Shown: piece after piece, positions 8,114 to 21,106 of the stretch
Numbering within the stretch: position 1 is the stretch's first letter
Layout of the letters: every line of letters begins with the position of its first letter
From: Paenibacillus sp. HGH0039
GTDB lineage: Bacteria; Bacillota; Bacilli; Paenibacillales; NBRC-103111
Length of the DNA: 64,000 nucleotides
Reading direction: 5' to 3'
Assembly (NCBI RefSeq): GCF_000411255.1
Contig: NZ_KE150412.1
Span: 2,569,133 to 2,633,132, forward strand
Made by a program: the position numbers and the translations under genes
The notes under the pieces: generated by a model
Databases searched by the model: none
The model's input: the letters and a program-made list of their open reading frames with translations, nothing else
Told to the model about the DNA's origin: nothing

Positions 8114-9406
8114 TCAGGAAGCGGAATTTTTCATTTTCCCTTTACCCAACGTTACGTTCCCGTTGTTGGTCTCCAGGGAATCCAGGAATTCTTGATTCGT
8201 CTTCGTCTCACCGAGTTTCTTGATGAAGGCTTCCGTATATTCATAAGTATCGTTCATGCTTTTGCGCAATCCCCATACCTTCTCGAGTTCTTCTTTGGTA
8301 AGCAGACTTTCTTCGCGGCGCGTGCCCGAACGGCGAATATCGATAGCCGGGAATGTACGGCGTTCCGCAAGTTTGCGATCCAGATGAAGCTCCATATTCC
8401 CGGTGCCTTTAAATTCTTCATAAATGACGTCATCCATACGTGATCCCGTTTCGACAAGCGCGGTGGCCAGAATGGTCAGGCTGCCGCCTTCTTCGATATT
8501 CCGGGCGGCACCGAAGAAACGCTTCGGACGATGGAACGCGCCTGGATCGATCCCCCCCGACAATGTACGGCCGGACGGAGGAACCACAAGGTTGTAAGCA
8601 CGAGCCAGACGGGTAATGCTGTCCAAAAGAATGACGACGTCCTTCTTATGTTCAACAAGACGCTGCGCGCGCTCCAGAACAAGCTCCGCTACTTTGATAT
8701 GATTTTCCGGCAGCTCATCGAAAGTGGAAGCGACCACTTCCCCTTTGACGGAACGCTGCATATCGGTCACTTCTTCCGGACGTTCGTCGATTAGAAGAAC
8801 GAATAGCTCAATTTCCGGATAATTCGTGGAAATGCTGTTCGCGATTTCTTTGAGAAGCAGGGTTTTCCCCGCTTTCGGAGGCGCAACGATCAGACCGCGC
8901 TGTCCGAGACCGACGGGTGCCATGAGGTCCATGATACGCGTCGAGAGCTTCTCGGGAGACGTTTCGAGAACAACTTTCGTCTGCGGATACAGCGGCGTGA
9001 GAGCCGGGAAGTGCAGACGCTCGGACGCCGTGTCCGGGCTTTCGCCATTGACGGCTTCCACATGCAGAAGTCCGAAATAACGCTCGTTCTCTTTCGGCGG
9101 ACGGCATTTGCCGGAAACAAGATCTCCTGAGCGGAGGTCGAATTTACGGATCTGGGAGGCAGAAATGTAGATGTCCTCCGTACTCGGAAGGTAGTTAATC
9201 GGACGCAGGAAACCAAAGCCCTCCTGCAGAACCTCCAGAACTCCTTCCATAAACATGAGGCCGCTTTCCGCCGCCTGGGCCCGCAGAATGGAAAAGATGA
9301 GCTCTTTTTTCTTAAGCTGCCCATAGTACGGGATCTGATATTTTTTGGCGAGCTTATAAAGCTCCGTAAGCTTGAGTGCCTCCAACTGCGCGAGGTGCAT
9401 ATCCAT
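8114..9406 (-). CDS. rho: Transcription termination factor Rho
   Basis: A 430-residue hexameric RNA helicase. The N-terminal RNA-binding part includes [16 protein letters not shown] (about 55-70). Walker A is APPKAGKT at 175-182; Walker B is [16 protein letters not shown], followed by the SGGIDP and R-loop regions. A TTG at 9415 is in frame, but GGTGG lies 9 nt before the ATG at 9406 and directly abuts the TTG, so 9406 is chosen. It sits in the conserved murA-rho-rpmE order. Confidence 0.97.
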   Translation of the reverse strand: MDMHLAQLEALKLTELYKLAKKYQIPYYGQLKKKELIFSILRAQAAESGLMFMEGVLEVLQEGFGFLRPINYLPSTEDIYISASQIRKFDLRSGDLVSGKCRPPKENERYFGLLHVEAVNGESPDTASERLHFPALTPLYPQTKVVLETSPEKLSTRIMDLMAPVGLGQRGLIVAPPKAGKTLLLKEIANSISTNYPEIELFVLLIDERPEEVTDMQRSVKGEVVASTFDELPENHIKVAELVLERAQRLVEHKKDVVILLDSITRLARAYNLVVPPSGRTLSGGIDPGAFHRPKRFFGAARNIEEGGSLTILATALVETGSRMDDVIYEEFKGTGNMELHLDRKLAERRTFPAIDIRRSGTRREESLLTKEELEKVWGLRKSMNDTYEYTEAFIKKLGETKTNQEFLDSLETNNGNVTLGKGKMKNSAS

Positions 9407-9499
9407 TCTATTCAACCACCAAACTAGTAAGTTATTAATTCCATAAATCTAAAAAGCTAGTACCCAGTGTTACCCTAAGGCCGCTTTCTTATTCCGGGC

Positions 9500-10759
9500 C
9501 TATTCTTCACCGTTCTCGCGCCATACTTCCGCGCCAAGCAGGGTCAGGTTGGCAACAAGATTCTCATAACCGCGGTCAATATATTCCACGCCTGTAACCT
9601 CCGTAACATCGGACGGCACGGTAAGACCCGCAATAACCAAGGCTGCGCCTGCCCGCAGGTCGCTTGCTTTCACTTTCGCCGCACTTAGCGTGCTTCCCTC
9701 GATGACGGCTGTCCGGCCCTCTACTTTGATCTTGGCTCCCATGCGGACCAGTTCAGGCACATGCTTGAACCGGTTGCTGTAGACAAGATCCGTCAGCATG
9801 CTCACACCGGTGGTCTGCGTAAGCAGACTCGTCATCGGGGATTGAAGGTCCGTCGCAAAGCCGGGATAAACCAGCGCTTTTACATCTATACTGTCGTAAA
9901 GAGCTCGACCCACCACGCGGATCGACTCATCCATCTCGTGAATTTCAACGCCCATTTCCTGCAGCTTGGCCGTCATGGCTTCCATATGCTTCGGAATAAT
10001 ATTGTCTACCGTTACGTCTCCCCGCGTTGCGGCTGCGGCAATCATGTAGGTCCCCGCCTGGATGCGGTCAGGGATAATGGAGTGACGGCAGCCGTGCATC
10101 TCGTCTACCCCTTCGATGCGAATCGTTTCCGTTCCGGCTCCTTTGATTTTCGCTCCCATGGAGTTGAGGAGTGTTGCTACATCTATAATTTCAGGCTCTT
10201 TGGCCGCATTTTCAATCAAAGTGAAGCCTTTGGCACGGGAGGCGGCAAGCATGATATTGATGGTTGCGCCTACACTGACCATATCCAAATAAATTTTGGC
10301 TCCGCGGAGCTGTTTGGCCCGAATATGCAGCGAGCCGTTCTCATTCGAAATTTCGGCGCCCAGCGCCTCGAACCCTTTGATATGCAAATCAATCGGACGC
10401 GGCTCGAAGTTGCAGCCGCCCGGCAAACCGATTATGGCCTCGCCGAATCTTCCCAGCATGGCTCCCATGAGATAATAGGAGGCTCTAAGTTTCTTTACGT
10501 TGCCGTTGGGCATGGGCTTGCTCTTCATGGCGCTCGGATCGATAATCATCTGCTCGTTGTTCCATTCGATGGAAGCCCCGAGTTCGCTAAGAATTTCTGT
10601 ATAGATAGCCACATCGCTGAGGTGCGGCAAATTGTCCAAGGTAACCGTCGATTCGGCGAGTATCGCGGCGGGTATTAAAGCAACGGCACTGTTCTTGGCC
10701 CCGCTGATTGTTACTGTCCCTTTGAGCGGACGTCCGCCTGCGATCATTAATTTTTCCAT
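9500..10759 (-). CDS. murA: UDP-N-acetylglucosamine 1-carboxyvinyltransferase
   Basis: First committed enzyme of peptidoglycan synthesis: transfers enolpyruvate from PEP to UDP-GlcNAc in the cytoplasm. The 419-residue protein has Lys22-Asn23 (SGAKNSAV), the catalytic loop cysteine at Cys116 ([16 protein letters not shown]) and the repeated inside-out alpha/beta pattern. The cysteine predicts fosfomycin sensitivity. Gene order (fba, murA, rho) corresponds to the second B. subtilis copy, murAB/murZ. Confidence 0.96.
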   Translation of the reverse strand: MEKLMIAGGRPLKGTVTISGAKNSAVALIPAAILAESTVTLDNLPHLSDVAIYTEILSELGASIEWNNEQMIIDPSAMKSKPMPNGNVKKLRASYYLMGAMLGRFGEAIIGLPGGCNFEPRPIDLHIKGFEALGAEISNENGSLHIRAKQLRGAKIYLDMVSVGATINIMLAASRAKGFTLIENAAKEPEIIDVATLLNSMGAKIKGAGTETIRIEGVDEMHGCRHSIIPDRIQAGTYMIAAAATRGDVTVDNIIPKHMEAMTAKLQEMGVEIHEMDESIRVVGRALYDSIDVKALVYPGFATDLQSPMTSLLTQTTGVSMLTDLVYSNRFKHVPELVRMGAKIKVEGRTAVIEGSTLSAAKVKASDLRAGAALVIAGLTVPSDVTEVTGVEYIDRGYENLVANLTLLGAEVWRENGEE

Positions 10760-10884
10760 AATGCGTTATCTTCCCCCTGCTTCCGGTAGATAGCTTAGCT
10801 GCTTAACTACAATTTGTAAAAAAATCAAAAGTGACCTGCTGCAACAACTAGAAGCAGCTCGTGTCTGGCTGCATACAAAAATAG

Positions 10885-10917
10885 AAGGCCGCCCGTTAAA
10901 TCGGGGGCTGGCTTCCG
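10885..10917 (-). terminator. Hairpin with T-rich tail between fba and murA
   Basis: Minus strand GGAAGCC..CCCG/CGGG..GGCCTTC followed by TATTTTTG. It could stop transcripts entering from fba or attenuate murA. The rest of the 340-bp gap between fba and murA shows no gene. Confidence 0.55.
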
Positions 10918-11047
10918 GCTCACAAAATAAACATAACGGATAGAAATCAAGCGTACATATCTAAATAAAACGCAGTTTGCGTGCGTTGTCAACTTTTAAG
11001 GGAGTATGGGGCGTCTGGGATGGATACGGAACCTAAAATAGAAGAGA

Positions 11048-11073
11048 GAAATGCATCCGTTAAGATGCATTTC
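11048..11073 (-). terminator. Terminator-like hairpin after fba
   Basis: Perfect 10-bp inverted repeat GAAATGCATC-6 nt-GATGCATTTC, 28 bp past the fba stop, followed on the minus strand by a pyrimidine-rich rather than pure T tract. Confidence 0.55.
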
Positions 11074-11100
11074 CCGTCTCTGTCTCTATCTGAATCGATA

Positions 11101-11955
11101 TTAAGCTTGGTTAGCGCTGCCGAACAGTTGAATTTTGGATTTCACGACTTCAACCATCGCTTTGCGTGCTGGAGTGAGGTATTTGCGAGGATCGTATACT
11201 TTAGCGTCGGCACCGAGAACTTCACGGATAGCGGCTGTAGCGGCCACTTGGTTCTCCGTGTTCACGTTAACTTTGCCTGCGCCTGCTGCGATCGCTTTCT
11301 TGATCATTTCGTCGGGAACGCCGGATCCGCCGTGAAGAACGACAGGAATCGGGATCGCCTGCGAAACTTTCTCGATGATGTCAAAGTGAATGTTCGGCTC
11401 GCCTGCATACATGCCGTGTGCAGTTCCGACCGCGATTGCCACACAATCGACTCCGGTTTCTTCATAGTAGCGGATCGCTTCTTCCGGCTTAGCCAGGTTA
11501 GCATCAGCTTCGTCTACGGAGATATCATCTTCAACGCCGCCAATCGTTCCAAGCTCGCCTTCAACGGAAACGCCCATTGCGTGCGCGGCTTTTACGACTT
11601 CTTTGGTCAGGCGTACGTTCTCTTCATAAGAGTAGTGGGAACCGTCGAACATAACGGAGCTGAAGCCGGCACGGATACATTTCATGGCCACTTCAAAAGA
11701 GCTGCCGTGGTCGAGGTGAAGGGCAATCGGAAGGCCGGACTGCTTGGCAGCCGCTTCCGCGATCGCTACCGTGTATTCGATCCCCATATACTTGAGCGCG
11801 CCTTCGCTGACACCGAAGATGAACGGAGAGTTCAGCTCCATAGCCGCTTCCGTGATCGCTTGGGCAAACTCCAGGTTGTTCATGTTGAACTGGCCTACCG
11901 CAAATTTATTTGCTTTAGCCTTAGGTAAAAATTCATTCATTGAAACCAATGGCAT
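11101..11955 (-). CDS. fba: Class II fructose-bisphosphate aldolase
   Basis: Glycolytic/gluconeogenic enzyme interconverting fructose-1,6-bisphosphate with dihydroxyacetone phosphate and glyceraldehyde-3-phosphate, zinc dependent. In the 284-residue protein Asp82-His83 (ALHLDHGSS) carry the catalytic acid and a metal ligand; VEGELGTIGG, AVGTAHG and VLHGGSG supply further ligands and phosphate contacts. AGGAGG lies 8 nt before the ATG. It is next to spo0F as in B. subtilis (fbaA-spo0F). Confidence 0.97.
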   Translation of the reverse strand: MPLVSMNEFLPKAKANKFAVGQFNMNNLEFAQAITEAAMELNSPFIFGVSEGALKYMGIEYTVAIAEAAAKQSGLPIALHLDHGSSFEVAMKCIRAGFSSVMFDGSHYSYEENVRLTKEVVKAAHAMGVSVEGELGTIGGVEDDISVDEADANLAKPEEAIRYYEETGVDCVAIAVGTAHGMYAGEPNIHFDIIEKVSQAIPIPVVLHGGSGVPDEMIKKAIAAGAGKVNVNTENQVAATAAIREVLGADAKVYDPRKYLTPARKAMVEVVKSKIQLFGSANQA

Positions 11956-12092
11956 GATTTCTTCCTCCTACTGTGTGTGTTGGCTTGATCGTTTTTAAGA
12001 TGCGCTGCCGCTCTTTTTGTCATACGGTGTTATTATAGCACACTCCCTGACAAAACGTAACCGAGCCTGCCGGGTGACGTGAAAGTTTTCAC

Positions 12093-12120
12093 AAAAAAAG
12101 GACCCTTGCAATCAGGATCC
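12093..12120 (-). terminator. Terminator of spo0F
   Basis: Minus strand GGATCCT/AGGGTCC imperfect stem followed by seven T residues; the stem overlaps the last codons and stop of spo0F. Confidence 0.7.
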
Positions 12121-12492
12121 CAGCGGTGTAGTTTCAATCAATTGCGTATGAACAGCCAGTCGCAATTCGTCGATATCGAACGGTTTTGTAAAGTGCATGA
12201 TGGCCCCAAGTTCCGTGGCTTCTTTGATCATATCCAGCTCTCCGTAGGCGGTCATCATGATGACCTTGATGGAGGGATCGATACTTTTGACGTGCTTCAG
12301 AATATCTAAACCGTCCATGCCTGGAATTTTCATATCCAGAAGGACCAGATCGGGAGAATGCGTTTTAACAATCTCCAAAGCGGTTTTGCCGTTAGGCGCT
12401 TGATAGGTTTCGTAACCCTCGTTGCTGAACACTTCCATAAGAAGCATCCGGATTCCATTCTGATCGTCCACGATTAGGATTTTTTTACTCAC
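12112..12492 (-). CDS. spo0F: Sporulation response regulator Spo0F
   Basis: A stand-alone 126-residue receiver domain. Acidic pocket Asp9-Asp10, phospho-acceptor Asp53 ([12 protein letters not shown]), Thr81 and Lys103 are all present, and there is no output domain. In the phosphorelay it takes phosphate from sporulation kinases and passes it to Spo0B. Start is GTG, 7 nt after GGAAGGAGG. The gene order fba-spo0F-pyrG-rpoE strongly supports the name. A sigma-H-like promoter lies upstream. Confidence 0.93.
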   Translation of the reverse strand: MSKKILIVDDQNGIRMLLMEVFSNEGYETYQAPNGKTALEIVKTHSPDLVLLDMKIPGMDGLDILKHVKSIDPSIKVIMMTAYGELDMIKEATELGAIMHFTKPFDIDELRLAVHTQLIETTPLGS

Positions 12493-12571
12493 GGGAAAGC
12501 CTCCTTCCACAAGCTCAAGGCTGAGTTCCGAATATGAACTTTGCAGCCGTGCGAACTCGAACTCCCCCCTA

Positions 12572-12599
12572 CTTCGCTATCGACTTGCCAATTTCCTCC
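12572..12599 (-). promoter_or_regulatory. Candidate sigma-H promoter of spo0F
   Basis: Minus strand GGAGGAAAT, 12 bp, AGCGAAGTA: matches the sigma-H consensus except GAAG for GAAT. It lies 80 bp before the spo0F start. B. subtilis spo0F is known to use a sigma-H promoter. The gap to pyrG is otherwise empty. Confidence 0.5.
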
Positions 12600-12652
12600 C
12601 TACTATCCGGGAGAATGAACAAATAAGTAAAAAAAAAGAAAAATCCCGGCTA

Positions 12653-14422
<1,770 letters not shown>

Positions 14423-14444
14423 TCAAATAATGTCCCTGAAAAAA

Positions 14445-14484
14445 CAAAAAAAAGTGACACCCGTGGTATACGGGGCACTTTTTA
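14445..14484 (-). terminator. Terminator of rpoE
   Basis: Minus strand AAGTGCCCCGT/ACGGGTGTCACTT stem followed by seven T residues, about 90 bp past the rpoE stop. Confidence 0.85.
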
Positions 14485-14570
14485 TATGGCGTAAATTTGG
14501 TCGTTCTTTTTAAAGCCCATGCAATAGTTTACTAAGAACGACATCCTCTGTCAAGAACCGCCGCGATGAA

Positions 14571-15158
<588 letters not shown>

Positions 15159-15459
15159 TTGTGGCACTTCCCTTCACCGTATTAACAATACTTTAACTAC
15201 CTTATCCCATTTCATCCTTAAGTAAAACCTATTTTATGTAAAAATGCAACTCCCGCCCGCCTGTCCCCCGAAACAAGAGTAAAAGCGAAGGTTTCCCTCC
15301 GCTTCCCGACTGTATCCTGCGGTTACGAACGAATCGCCGATCCGCCCATCTCCGCCCCTTGAAACCGAGAGATGTTTCACCTCTCCCTTTATGTTATGTA
15401 GGCAAGAGCACGTTGACACGGCAATGCACCTATTTATTTGGAAAGGGGCCTTAATCTCA

Positions 15460-15487
15460 GTCGGGCCCCCCGACCTGTACATATAAT
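15460..15487 (+). promoter_or_regulatory. Candidate promoter with inverted repeat upstream of the subtilase
   Basis: A perfect TATAAT at 15482-15487 lies 42 bp before the start. No good -35 exists; that position holds GTCGGG-3 nt-CCCGAC (15460-15474), which might be an activator or repressor site. The remaining 360-bp gap between rpoE and this gene shows no other feature. Confidence 0.4.
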
Positions 15488-15528
15488 AAGCCAGAATTGC
15501 ACCTTCGGTTTATGGGAGGAATGGGGCT

Positions 15529-16707
15529 TTGGACTCGAAACGATTGCTCATGATGCTGCATGAAGAAATCCAGGCATCGCAGGGGGAGCGCCGGCACATC
15601 ATTCTTTTCCAGAGCGATCGGGATTACCGCCAGGTCACCGAGCTTATCCGCCTGCACAAAGATACACATTCCAGCCTGTCCTCCGTCTATGATCTGAAAC
15701 TGATCCGGGGGATCTCTTGCCCTATCCGTAACCGTGCGGAACTGATTAAGCATCCCGCCGTTCTCTCTATTGAAGAGGATGCGTCCATAAATATCCAACT
15801 GCGGCCCAGAAAGACAGTAAAGACATCGGAAATCGTCGAAAAAACGTCCGAAGGCTCTCAGTTTATCCCCTGGGGCGTCCAACAGATCAAAGCTCCGGAC
15901 GTATGGAAAAAAGCTAAAGGAAGCCGCGTCACGATCGGCGTTATCGACACCGGCATCGACTACTACCATCCGGATTTGCAGGCTTCGGTCGCCCGGGGCA
16001 TCAACCTGCTCAACCGCAACCAGCCCCCTTATGACGACAACGGACACGGTACACATATAGCCGGAACCATCGCCGCGGCGGGACGGATAGGCATTGTCGG
16101 GGTGGCTCCAAAGGCCATCATCCACGCGGTTAAAGCATTCGACATGAACGGGAGCGCATTCGTTTCGGACATTGTGGCGGGGATCGACTGGTGCGTGCGC
16201 AACGGCCTGGACATCATCAATATGAGCTTCGGGATGAAAACGTACAGCCGGGCGCTGGAGGAAGCGGTGATAAACGCTTATCAATCCGGCACCATCGTCG
16301 TCGCTTCATCCGGCAACGACGGCAAAGGGGCTGCGATTGACTATCCGGCGCGTTTTCCGAGTGTCTTCTCCGTAGGAGCCACGACCAAGGTCAACAAAGT
16401 CGCCCCCTTCAGCAACCGCGGCAAACGCATAGACATTTTTGCGCCGGGGGAGAGCATCTATTCCTGTTGGCTCCACGGCAAGTACAACGAGCTCAGCGGC
16501 ACCTCGATGGCGACGGCGCATGTGAGCGGCGTCATCGCGCTTATGCTGTCGGTTAGGCCCTCCCTGCGGCCGCAGCAGATCAAGCAGATTCTCCGGCGAA
16601 GCGCAACGCCGCTCACGAGAGCGAAGCAGCCGGAAGGCACGGATGCTCCCGGCCTCATCCATGCGAGGCGCGCCGTAACCGCCCTGCTCAAAACAAACCA
16701 AACCTGA
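15529..16707 (+). CDS. Subtilisin-family (S8) serine protease, probably intracellular
   Basis: A 392-residue subtilase. The catalytic triad is Asp140 (VIDTGID), His173 (NGHGTHIAGT) and Ser326 (SGTSMATAHVSG), with oxyanion Asn263 (SSGNDG). Residues 1-110 form a prodomain-like region (HIILFQSD...VLSIEEDASI, an inhibitor I9 pattern), but no signal peptide is visible, so export by the general pathway is unlikely. Start is TTG, 8 nt after GGAGGA; an ATG overlapping that site is out of frame. The stop codon lies inside the stem of the following terminator. Confidence 0.88.
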   Translation: MDSKRLLMMLHEEIQASQGERRHIILFQSDRDYRQVTELIRLHKDTHSSLSSVYDLKLIRGISCPIRNRAELIKHPAVLSIEEDASINIQLRPRKTVKTSEIVEKTSEGSQFIPWGVQQIKAPDVWKKAKGSRVTIGVIDTGIDYYHPDLQASVARGINLLNRNQPPYDDNGHGTHIAGTIAAAGRIGIVGVAPKAIIHAVKAFDMNGSAFVSDIVAGIDWCVRNGLDIINMSFGMKTYSRALEEAVINAYQSGTIVVASSGNDGKGAAIDYPARFPSVFSVGATTKVNKVAPFSNRGKRIDIFAPGESIYSCWLHGKYNELSGTSMATAHVSGVIALMLSVRPSLRPQQIKQILRRSATPLTRAKQPEGTDAPGLIHARRAVTALLKTNQT

Positions 16708-16740
16708 CACCGCTGAAAGCGTCAGGTTTGGTTTGTTTTG
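16689..16740. terminator. Long bidirectional terminator
   Basis: A perfect 20-bp inverted repeat (CAAAACAAACCAAACCTGAC, 12-nt loop, reverse complement), ending in GTTTGTTTTG. It overlaps the last six codons of the protease gene. It can end transcription from the left and, on the other strand, from argS. Confidence 0.75.
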
Positions 16741-17016
16741 GTGCGCCGTGAAGCGGCAAGGCCGCGAGCTGCGGAGCAGGGCGGCTGCTCCGGTTGCGTC
16801 CCCGTAGAGAGGGACGCAGCCGGGGGCTGTCCCATTCAACGGGAATGGACAGCGTGGTCCGGACCAGCCGAGGGAAGCCGCCCATGCTCTGCCGCCGCCA
16901 AGCGGCGCTCCACGACGTGCTGGCAGCTAGCGCCGTGCTTGACGCACAGCCCCTGTGCACAGGGGCTGGAAGCGCATGAACGCGGCTGCGCAGTTTGTCT
17001 CCGGCCCCGCCGGAGC
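16741..17016. other. GC-rich intergenic stretch full of hairpins, no gene seen
   Basis: Contains GGTTGCGTCCC/GGGACGCAGCC (about 16793-16821), GCTGTCCCATTC/GGAATGGACAGC (about 16827-16853), TGGTCCGGACCA and the perfect 22-bp palindrome at 16947-16968 (CAGCCCCTGTG and its complement). No convincing start, ribosome site or T-tract accompanies them. Confidence 0.5.
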
Positions 17017-18690
17017 CTACATCCGGTCCGGAGCGGATACGCCTACGACCGTCAGCACGTTGGAGATAACGGTGCGCAGCGCGCCCAGCAGCGCCAGGCG
17101 GGCCTGCGTCTGCTCCGCATCTTCTGTGATGACGCGCTCCGCTCTGTAGTAGCTGTGGAACAGCCCGGCCAGATCGTACACGTAGCGGATCAGGCGGTGC
17201 GGCGCATACAGCTCGGCCGCGACGGCGACTTCCTGCGGAAGCTCGCCGATTTTGCGCAGCAGCTCATACTCGGCTTCCGTCGAAAGCCGGGACAAGTCCA
17301 CCTGAGCCAGCTCGCGCAGCTCCACACCCTGCTCTTCCGCCTGCCGGAAGATGCTGCAGATCCGTGCATGTGCATACTGCACGTAGAACACGGGATTCTC
17401 ATTGGATTTGGAAATCGCCAAATCCATGTCGAAATCAAGATGCGAATCCATGCTGCGCATCGTGAAGAAATAACGGATGGCGTCGACGCCGACTTCGTCC
17501 ATCAGGTCTTCCATCGTGACTGCTTTGCCGGTACGCTTGGACATTTTTACCTTCTCGCCGTTCTGGAACAGGCTCACCATTTGAGCGATAAGCACCGTCA
17601 GACGGTTCGCGTCGTAACCGAGCGCCGTCATGGCCGCTTTCATACGCGGAATATAGCCGTGATGGTCCGCTCCCCAAATATTGATCAGCTCGTCGTAGCC
17701 GCGCTGGAACTTGTTCCGGTGGTAAGCCACGTCCGGCGTCAAATACGTGAAGGAACCGTCGTTTTTGATCAGGACACGGTCCTTATCGTCGCCAAGCTCT
17801 GTCGTACGCAGCCAGGTTGCTCCGTCCAACTCGTACACGTAACCGGATTCACGGAGTTTGCCGAGCACGTCGTCGATCAGGTTGTTCTCATAAATCGAAG
17901 TCTCGGAGAACCATTCATCAAATTTAACGCCGAACCGTCCGAGGTCGCGCTTGATTTTATCGAGTTCTTTTTTCAGCCCGTACTGGCGGAAATAAGCCAA
18001 ACGCTCGTCCTGTCCAAGTTTGGTCAGACGGTCGCCCTCTTCGGCCGCCAGCTCGCTGCCGAATCCTTTGATATCTTCGCCGTGGTAGCCGTCCTCCGGC
18101 ATTTCGGCATCCTGTCCGAGAGCCTGCAAATAGCGCGCCTCAATGGATTTGGCCAGGTTGTTCACCTGGTTGCCCGCATCGTTGATGTAGTATTCGCGCG
18201 TAACGTTGTAACCGGCAAGAGCCAGTACGTTGCACAGGGCGTCGCCCACCGCCGCGCCGCGTGCGTGTCCGAGGTGCAGGGAACCGGTCGGATTCGCACT
18301 GACGAACTCCATCTGCACCTTGCGTCCTTGTCCCACGTTTACTGCGCCGTAGGCGTCCGCCTGCTCCGCCACTTGGGCAAGAATCGGATAGAGGTAGCTT
18401 TTGTCCATACGGAAATTGATAAAACCGGGACCCGCGATTTGAACATCCGCGATCTGAGCCTTCTCTTTGTCGAGCTTCTGGATCAGCTGTTCCGCAATCG
18501 CGCGGGGATTCTGCTTGGCTATCCGGGAAAGCTGCATGGCCAGGTTAGTTGCAAAATCACCGTGAGACTTATCTTTCGGTACTTCCAGCACAATCTCGGG
18601 AAGCTCCGAAGCCTGTACGAGTCCCGCTGCGACCGCGGCCTCGCCTATCGTTACTTTAAGCGTTTCTTTTACCTGCTCGAGCACATTCAT
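17017..18690 (-). CDS. argS: Arginyl-tRNA synthetase
   Basis: A 557-residue class I synthetase. The HIGH-type motif is in [15 protein letters not shown], the KMSKS-type motif is KMSKRTGK, and an N-terminal Add-1 domain ([11 protein letters not shown]...[10 protein letters not shown]) and C-terminal DALR anticodon-binding domain are present. GGAGG lies 7 nt before the ATG. The start overlaps the ywiB stop (ATGA), so it is translationally coupled, as the same pair is adjacent in B. subtilis. Confidence 0.97.
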   Translation of the reverse strand: MNVLEQVKETLKVTIGEAAVAAGLVQASELPEIVLEVPKDKSHGDFATNLAMQLSRIAKQNPRAIAEQLIQKLDKEKAQIADVQIAGPGFINFRMDKSYLYPILAQVAEQADAYGAVNVGQGRKVQMEFVSANPTGSLHLGHARGAAVGDALCNVLALAGYNVTREYYINDAGNQVNNLAKSIEARYLQALGQDAEMPEDGYHGEDIKGFGSELAAEEGDRLTKLGQDERLAYFRQYGLKKELDKIKRDLGRFGVKFDEWFSETSIYENNLIDDVLGKLRESGYVYELDGATWLRTTELGDDKDRVLIKNDGSFTYLTPDVAYHRNKFQRGYDELINIWGADHHGYIPRMKAAMTALGYDANRLTVLIAQMVSLFQNGEKVKMSKRTGKAVTMEDLMDEVGVDAIRYFFTMRSMDSHLDFDMDLAISKSNENPVFYVQYAHARICSIFRQAEEQGVELRELAQVDLSRLSTEAEYELLRKIGELPQEVAVAAELYAPHRLIRYVYDLAGLFHSYYRAERVITEDAEQTQARLALLGALRTVISNVLTVVGVSAPDRM

Positions 18691-19103
18691 CTTACATCCT
18701 CCTGAATCGTTAACGATAATATATATAAACCGGCATGTTCCTCGCCTACATACAGGTCGTAGCTCCAATCAATGACTCCGATGCCGTCTTGGAGATTCCG
18801 GACGTACGTCCGCGTGCGGGTTTCCATAGGAAGAGAGCCCTGGGGCATCCGGTACCAGCCTGTCCGGGAATGACCCGCGACAAACGTCTGCTCGGAGCCG
18901 ACCTGCCCTTTTCTCGTAATCTTAAGCTCCTCGGGACCCGCTTTTACCATCGTCGAAGTGCTGCCCATTTCTTCGGATGTCTCCTGGTAGAGGACATATA
19001 CTTTCCCCTCCCGGATGTACAGCTCTCCGCGGGCTTCCTGTATGATCGATTCCTGTCCGGCAACGCTTGTTATGCGGATACGGACGTTTTTCTTGTTGGA
19101 CAT
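18687..19103 (-). CDS. YwiB-like DUF1934 protein
   Basis: A 138-residue protein, rich in beta strands ([40 protein letters not shown]), with the calycin-like pattern of the DUF1934 family. Function is unknown. The start at [10 protein letters not shown] is chosen because upstream sequence is not family-like. Adjacent and overlapping argS, the arrangement of ywiB-argS in B. subtilis. Confidence 0.88.
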   Translation of the reverse strand: MSNKKNVRIRITSVAGQESIIQEARGELYIREGKVYVLYQETSEEMGSTSTMVKAGPEELKITRKGQVGSEQTFVAGHSRTGWYRMPQGSLPMETRTRTYVRNLQDGIGVIDWSYDLYVGEEHAGLYILSLTIQEDVR

Positions 19104-19309
19104 GGCCCGAACGCTCCGTTCTTTCTTGACTGTGCCCTGCCGCTTCCGGGGATTCCCCGGCCAAAACCGTCTTCCCCCGTGCGGCCCGGCAAAAAGCAAA
19201 GTTAGCTCTAAGTGTATAGTATCATACGGGTATTTTCAATGGATCATTGCAGCCTCGGCCCAAAGCCTTTATTCGCCGGCACCGTCGCATGTGAAAACCC
19301 CGAAGAGTA

Positions 19310-19339
19310 AAAATCCCCCAGACACAAGGCCTGGAGGAT
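19310..19339 (-). terminator. Terminator of speB
   Basis: Minus strand ATCCTCCAG/CTGGGGGAT stem followed by TTTTTA, about 35 bp past the speB stop. Confidence 0.75.
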
Positions 19340-19374
19340 GGGATTACGCATCGTATGTTGTTGACGATTAAAAG

Positions 19375-20244
19375 CTATTTCACCAGACCCAGCAAAATCT
19401 CGCGGATCAGCTTGGCCGCTACGATCTGTGTCTGTTCGGACGGATCGTATACCGGGGCCACTTCAACCACGTCGGCGCCTACGATGTTCAGCTCGGAACC
19501 TGCGATAGCGTGAATAGCCGCAAGCAATTCCTTGCTTGTGATACCGCCCGCTTCGGCTGTGCCTGTGCCCGGCGCTGCGGACGGATCGAGCACGTCGATG
19601 TCGATCGTCAGGTAAACCGGACGGCCCGCAAGTTCCGGCAGCACCTTCTTGAGCGGCTCCAGAACTTCGAACGGGTAAAGGTTCAAGTTCTTGCGCGCGT
19701 ACTCGAACTCTTCGCGCATACCGGAACGGATGCCGAACTGGTACACGTTCTTGCCGCCGATAAGCTCGGCCGCTTTGCGGATCGGCGTCGAGTGAGACAG
19801 CGGCTCGCCTTCGTACTGCTCGCGAAGGTCGGCATGCGCGTCGATGTGAATGAGCGCCAGATCTGGGTACTTCGCGTACACTTCGCGGATGACCGGCCAG
19901 GACACGAGGTGCTCGCCGCCCATACCGAGCGGGAACTTGCCGTCGCTCAGAAGGCCGCGGACATATTCGCCGATAATGTCGAGGCTGCGTCCCGCATTGC
20001 CGAAAGGCAGCATCAGGTCGCCGGCGTCGAAGTATTTCACCTCGTCGAGACTCTTATCGAGATACGGGCTGTATTCTTCCAGCCCGATGGAAACCTCACG
20101 GATGCGGGCAGGGCCGAAACGGGAGCCCGGACGGAAGCTGACCGTGTAGTCCATGGGCATTCCGTAAAGTACGGCACGGGAGGACGCGTAGTCCTCGGAG
20201 GCGGCGATAAAAATGTTGCCGGAGTAAGCTTGGTCTAAACGCAT
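19375..20244 (-). CDS. speB: Agmatinase
   Basis: Ureohydrolase converting agmatine to putrescine and urea with a dinuclear manganese site. The 289-residue protein has the three ligand motifs GMGGEHLVSW, HIDAHADLREQYEG and LTIDIDVLDPSAAPGTGTAEAG. It lies 34 bp after speE on the same strand, forming a polyamine operon (putrescine then spermidine) as in B. subtilis. AAAGGTG is 10 nt before the ATG. Confidence 0.95.
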   Translation of the reverse strand: MRLDQAYSGNIFIAASEDYASSRAVLYGMPMDYTVSFRPGSRFGPARIREVSIGLEEYSPYLDKSLDEVKYFDAGDLMLPFGNAGRSLDIIGEYVRGLLSDGKFPLGMGGEHLVSWPVIREVYAKYPDLALIHIDAHADLREQYEGEPLSHSTPIRKAAELIGGKNVYQFGIRSGMREEFEYARKNLNLYPFEVLEPLKKVLPELAGRPVYLTIDIDVLDPSAAPGTGTAEAGGITSKELLAAIHAIAGSELNIVGADVVEVAPVYDPSEQTQIVAAKLIREILLGLVK

Positions 20245-20278
20245 GCGGTCATCGCACCTTTCTGTTCGAAAACGGTCC

Positions 20279-21106
20279 TTATTTTACGAGATCTTCAACG
20301 AATTTAGGCAGAGCAAACGCGGCCTTGTGGAGGCGCGGCGTGTAGTATTTCGTTTCGAATTCGGGAATCGAAGCTTCTTCGACTTGAAGCGGATCGTATT
20401 TTTTGCTGCCCATGGTGAACGTCCAGAGACCGCTCGGGTAAGTCGGAATATTCGCCCCGTAAACGCGGACGATCGGGAAGATTTCGCGAACGTCGCGGTT
20501 AACCGTTTGAATCAGGTCCGCTTTGAACCAAGGGTTGTCCGTTTGCGCCACGAAAATGCCGTCTTCTTTAAGCGCATCGTAGATGCCTTGGTAGAAGCCT
20601 TTCGAGAACAGTTCCACGGCCGGACCGACGGGCTCGGTGGAATCCACCATGATCACGTCGTATGTATTTTTGTGATCGTGGATATGCATGTAACCGTCGT
20701 TGACGATGACTTCGACACGAGGGTTGTCCAGCTCGCCGGCAATCTCGGGAAGGTATTTCTTCGAATACTCGATTACTTTGCCGTCGATTTCAACCAGAAC
20801 GGCTTTTTCCACTTTCGGATGCTTAAGCACTTCACGAATAACGCCGCCGTCGCCGCCGCCTACCACAAGAACGTTCTTAGGGTTCGGGTGGGTAACCAGG
20901 GCAGGATGCGCAACCATTTCATGATAGACGAATTCGTCTCTTACGGTCGTCATGACCATGCCGTCCAGAACGAGCATGCGGCCCCATTCGGCTGTATCGA
21001 TCATGGCCAGATCCTGAAAATCGGTTTTCTCGGTCACCAGCGTTTCTTTAATCTTGGCGGTGATGCCGAAGTCTTCCGTCTGTTTCTCGGTATACCAAAG
21101 TTCCAT
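20279..21106 (-). CDS. speE: Spermidine synthase (polyamine aminopropyltransferase)
   Basis: Transfers an aminopropyl group from decarboxylated S-adenosylmethionine to putrescine. The 275-residue protein has the Rossmann motif [18 protein letters not shown], the substrate-binding YHEM and DAP-type acidic residues ([12 protein letters not shown]). First gene of the speE-speB operon; AGAGG precedes the ATG. Confidence 0.96.
   Translation of the reverse strand: MELWYTEKQTEDFGITAKIKETLVTEKTDFQDLAMIDTAEWGRMLVLDGMVMTTVRDEFVYHEMVAHPALVTHPNPKNVLVVGGGDGGVIREVLKHPKVEKAVLVEIDGKVIEYSKKYLPEIAGELDNPRVEVIVNDGYMHIHDHKNTYDVIMVDSTEPVGPAVELFSKGFYQGIYDALKEDGIFVAQTDNPWFKADLIQTVNRDVREIFPIVRVYGANIPTYPSGLWTFTMGSKKYDPLQVEEASIPEFETKYYTPRLHKAAFALPKFVEDLVK

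Noticed and set aside
16738-18705. 655-codon plus-strand open frame opposite argS
   Set aside because: It is antisense to a clear arginyl-tRNA synthetase and has no family-like motifs; high GC at third positions keeps the opposite frame open.
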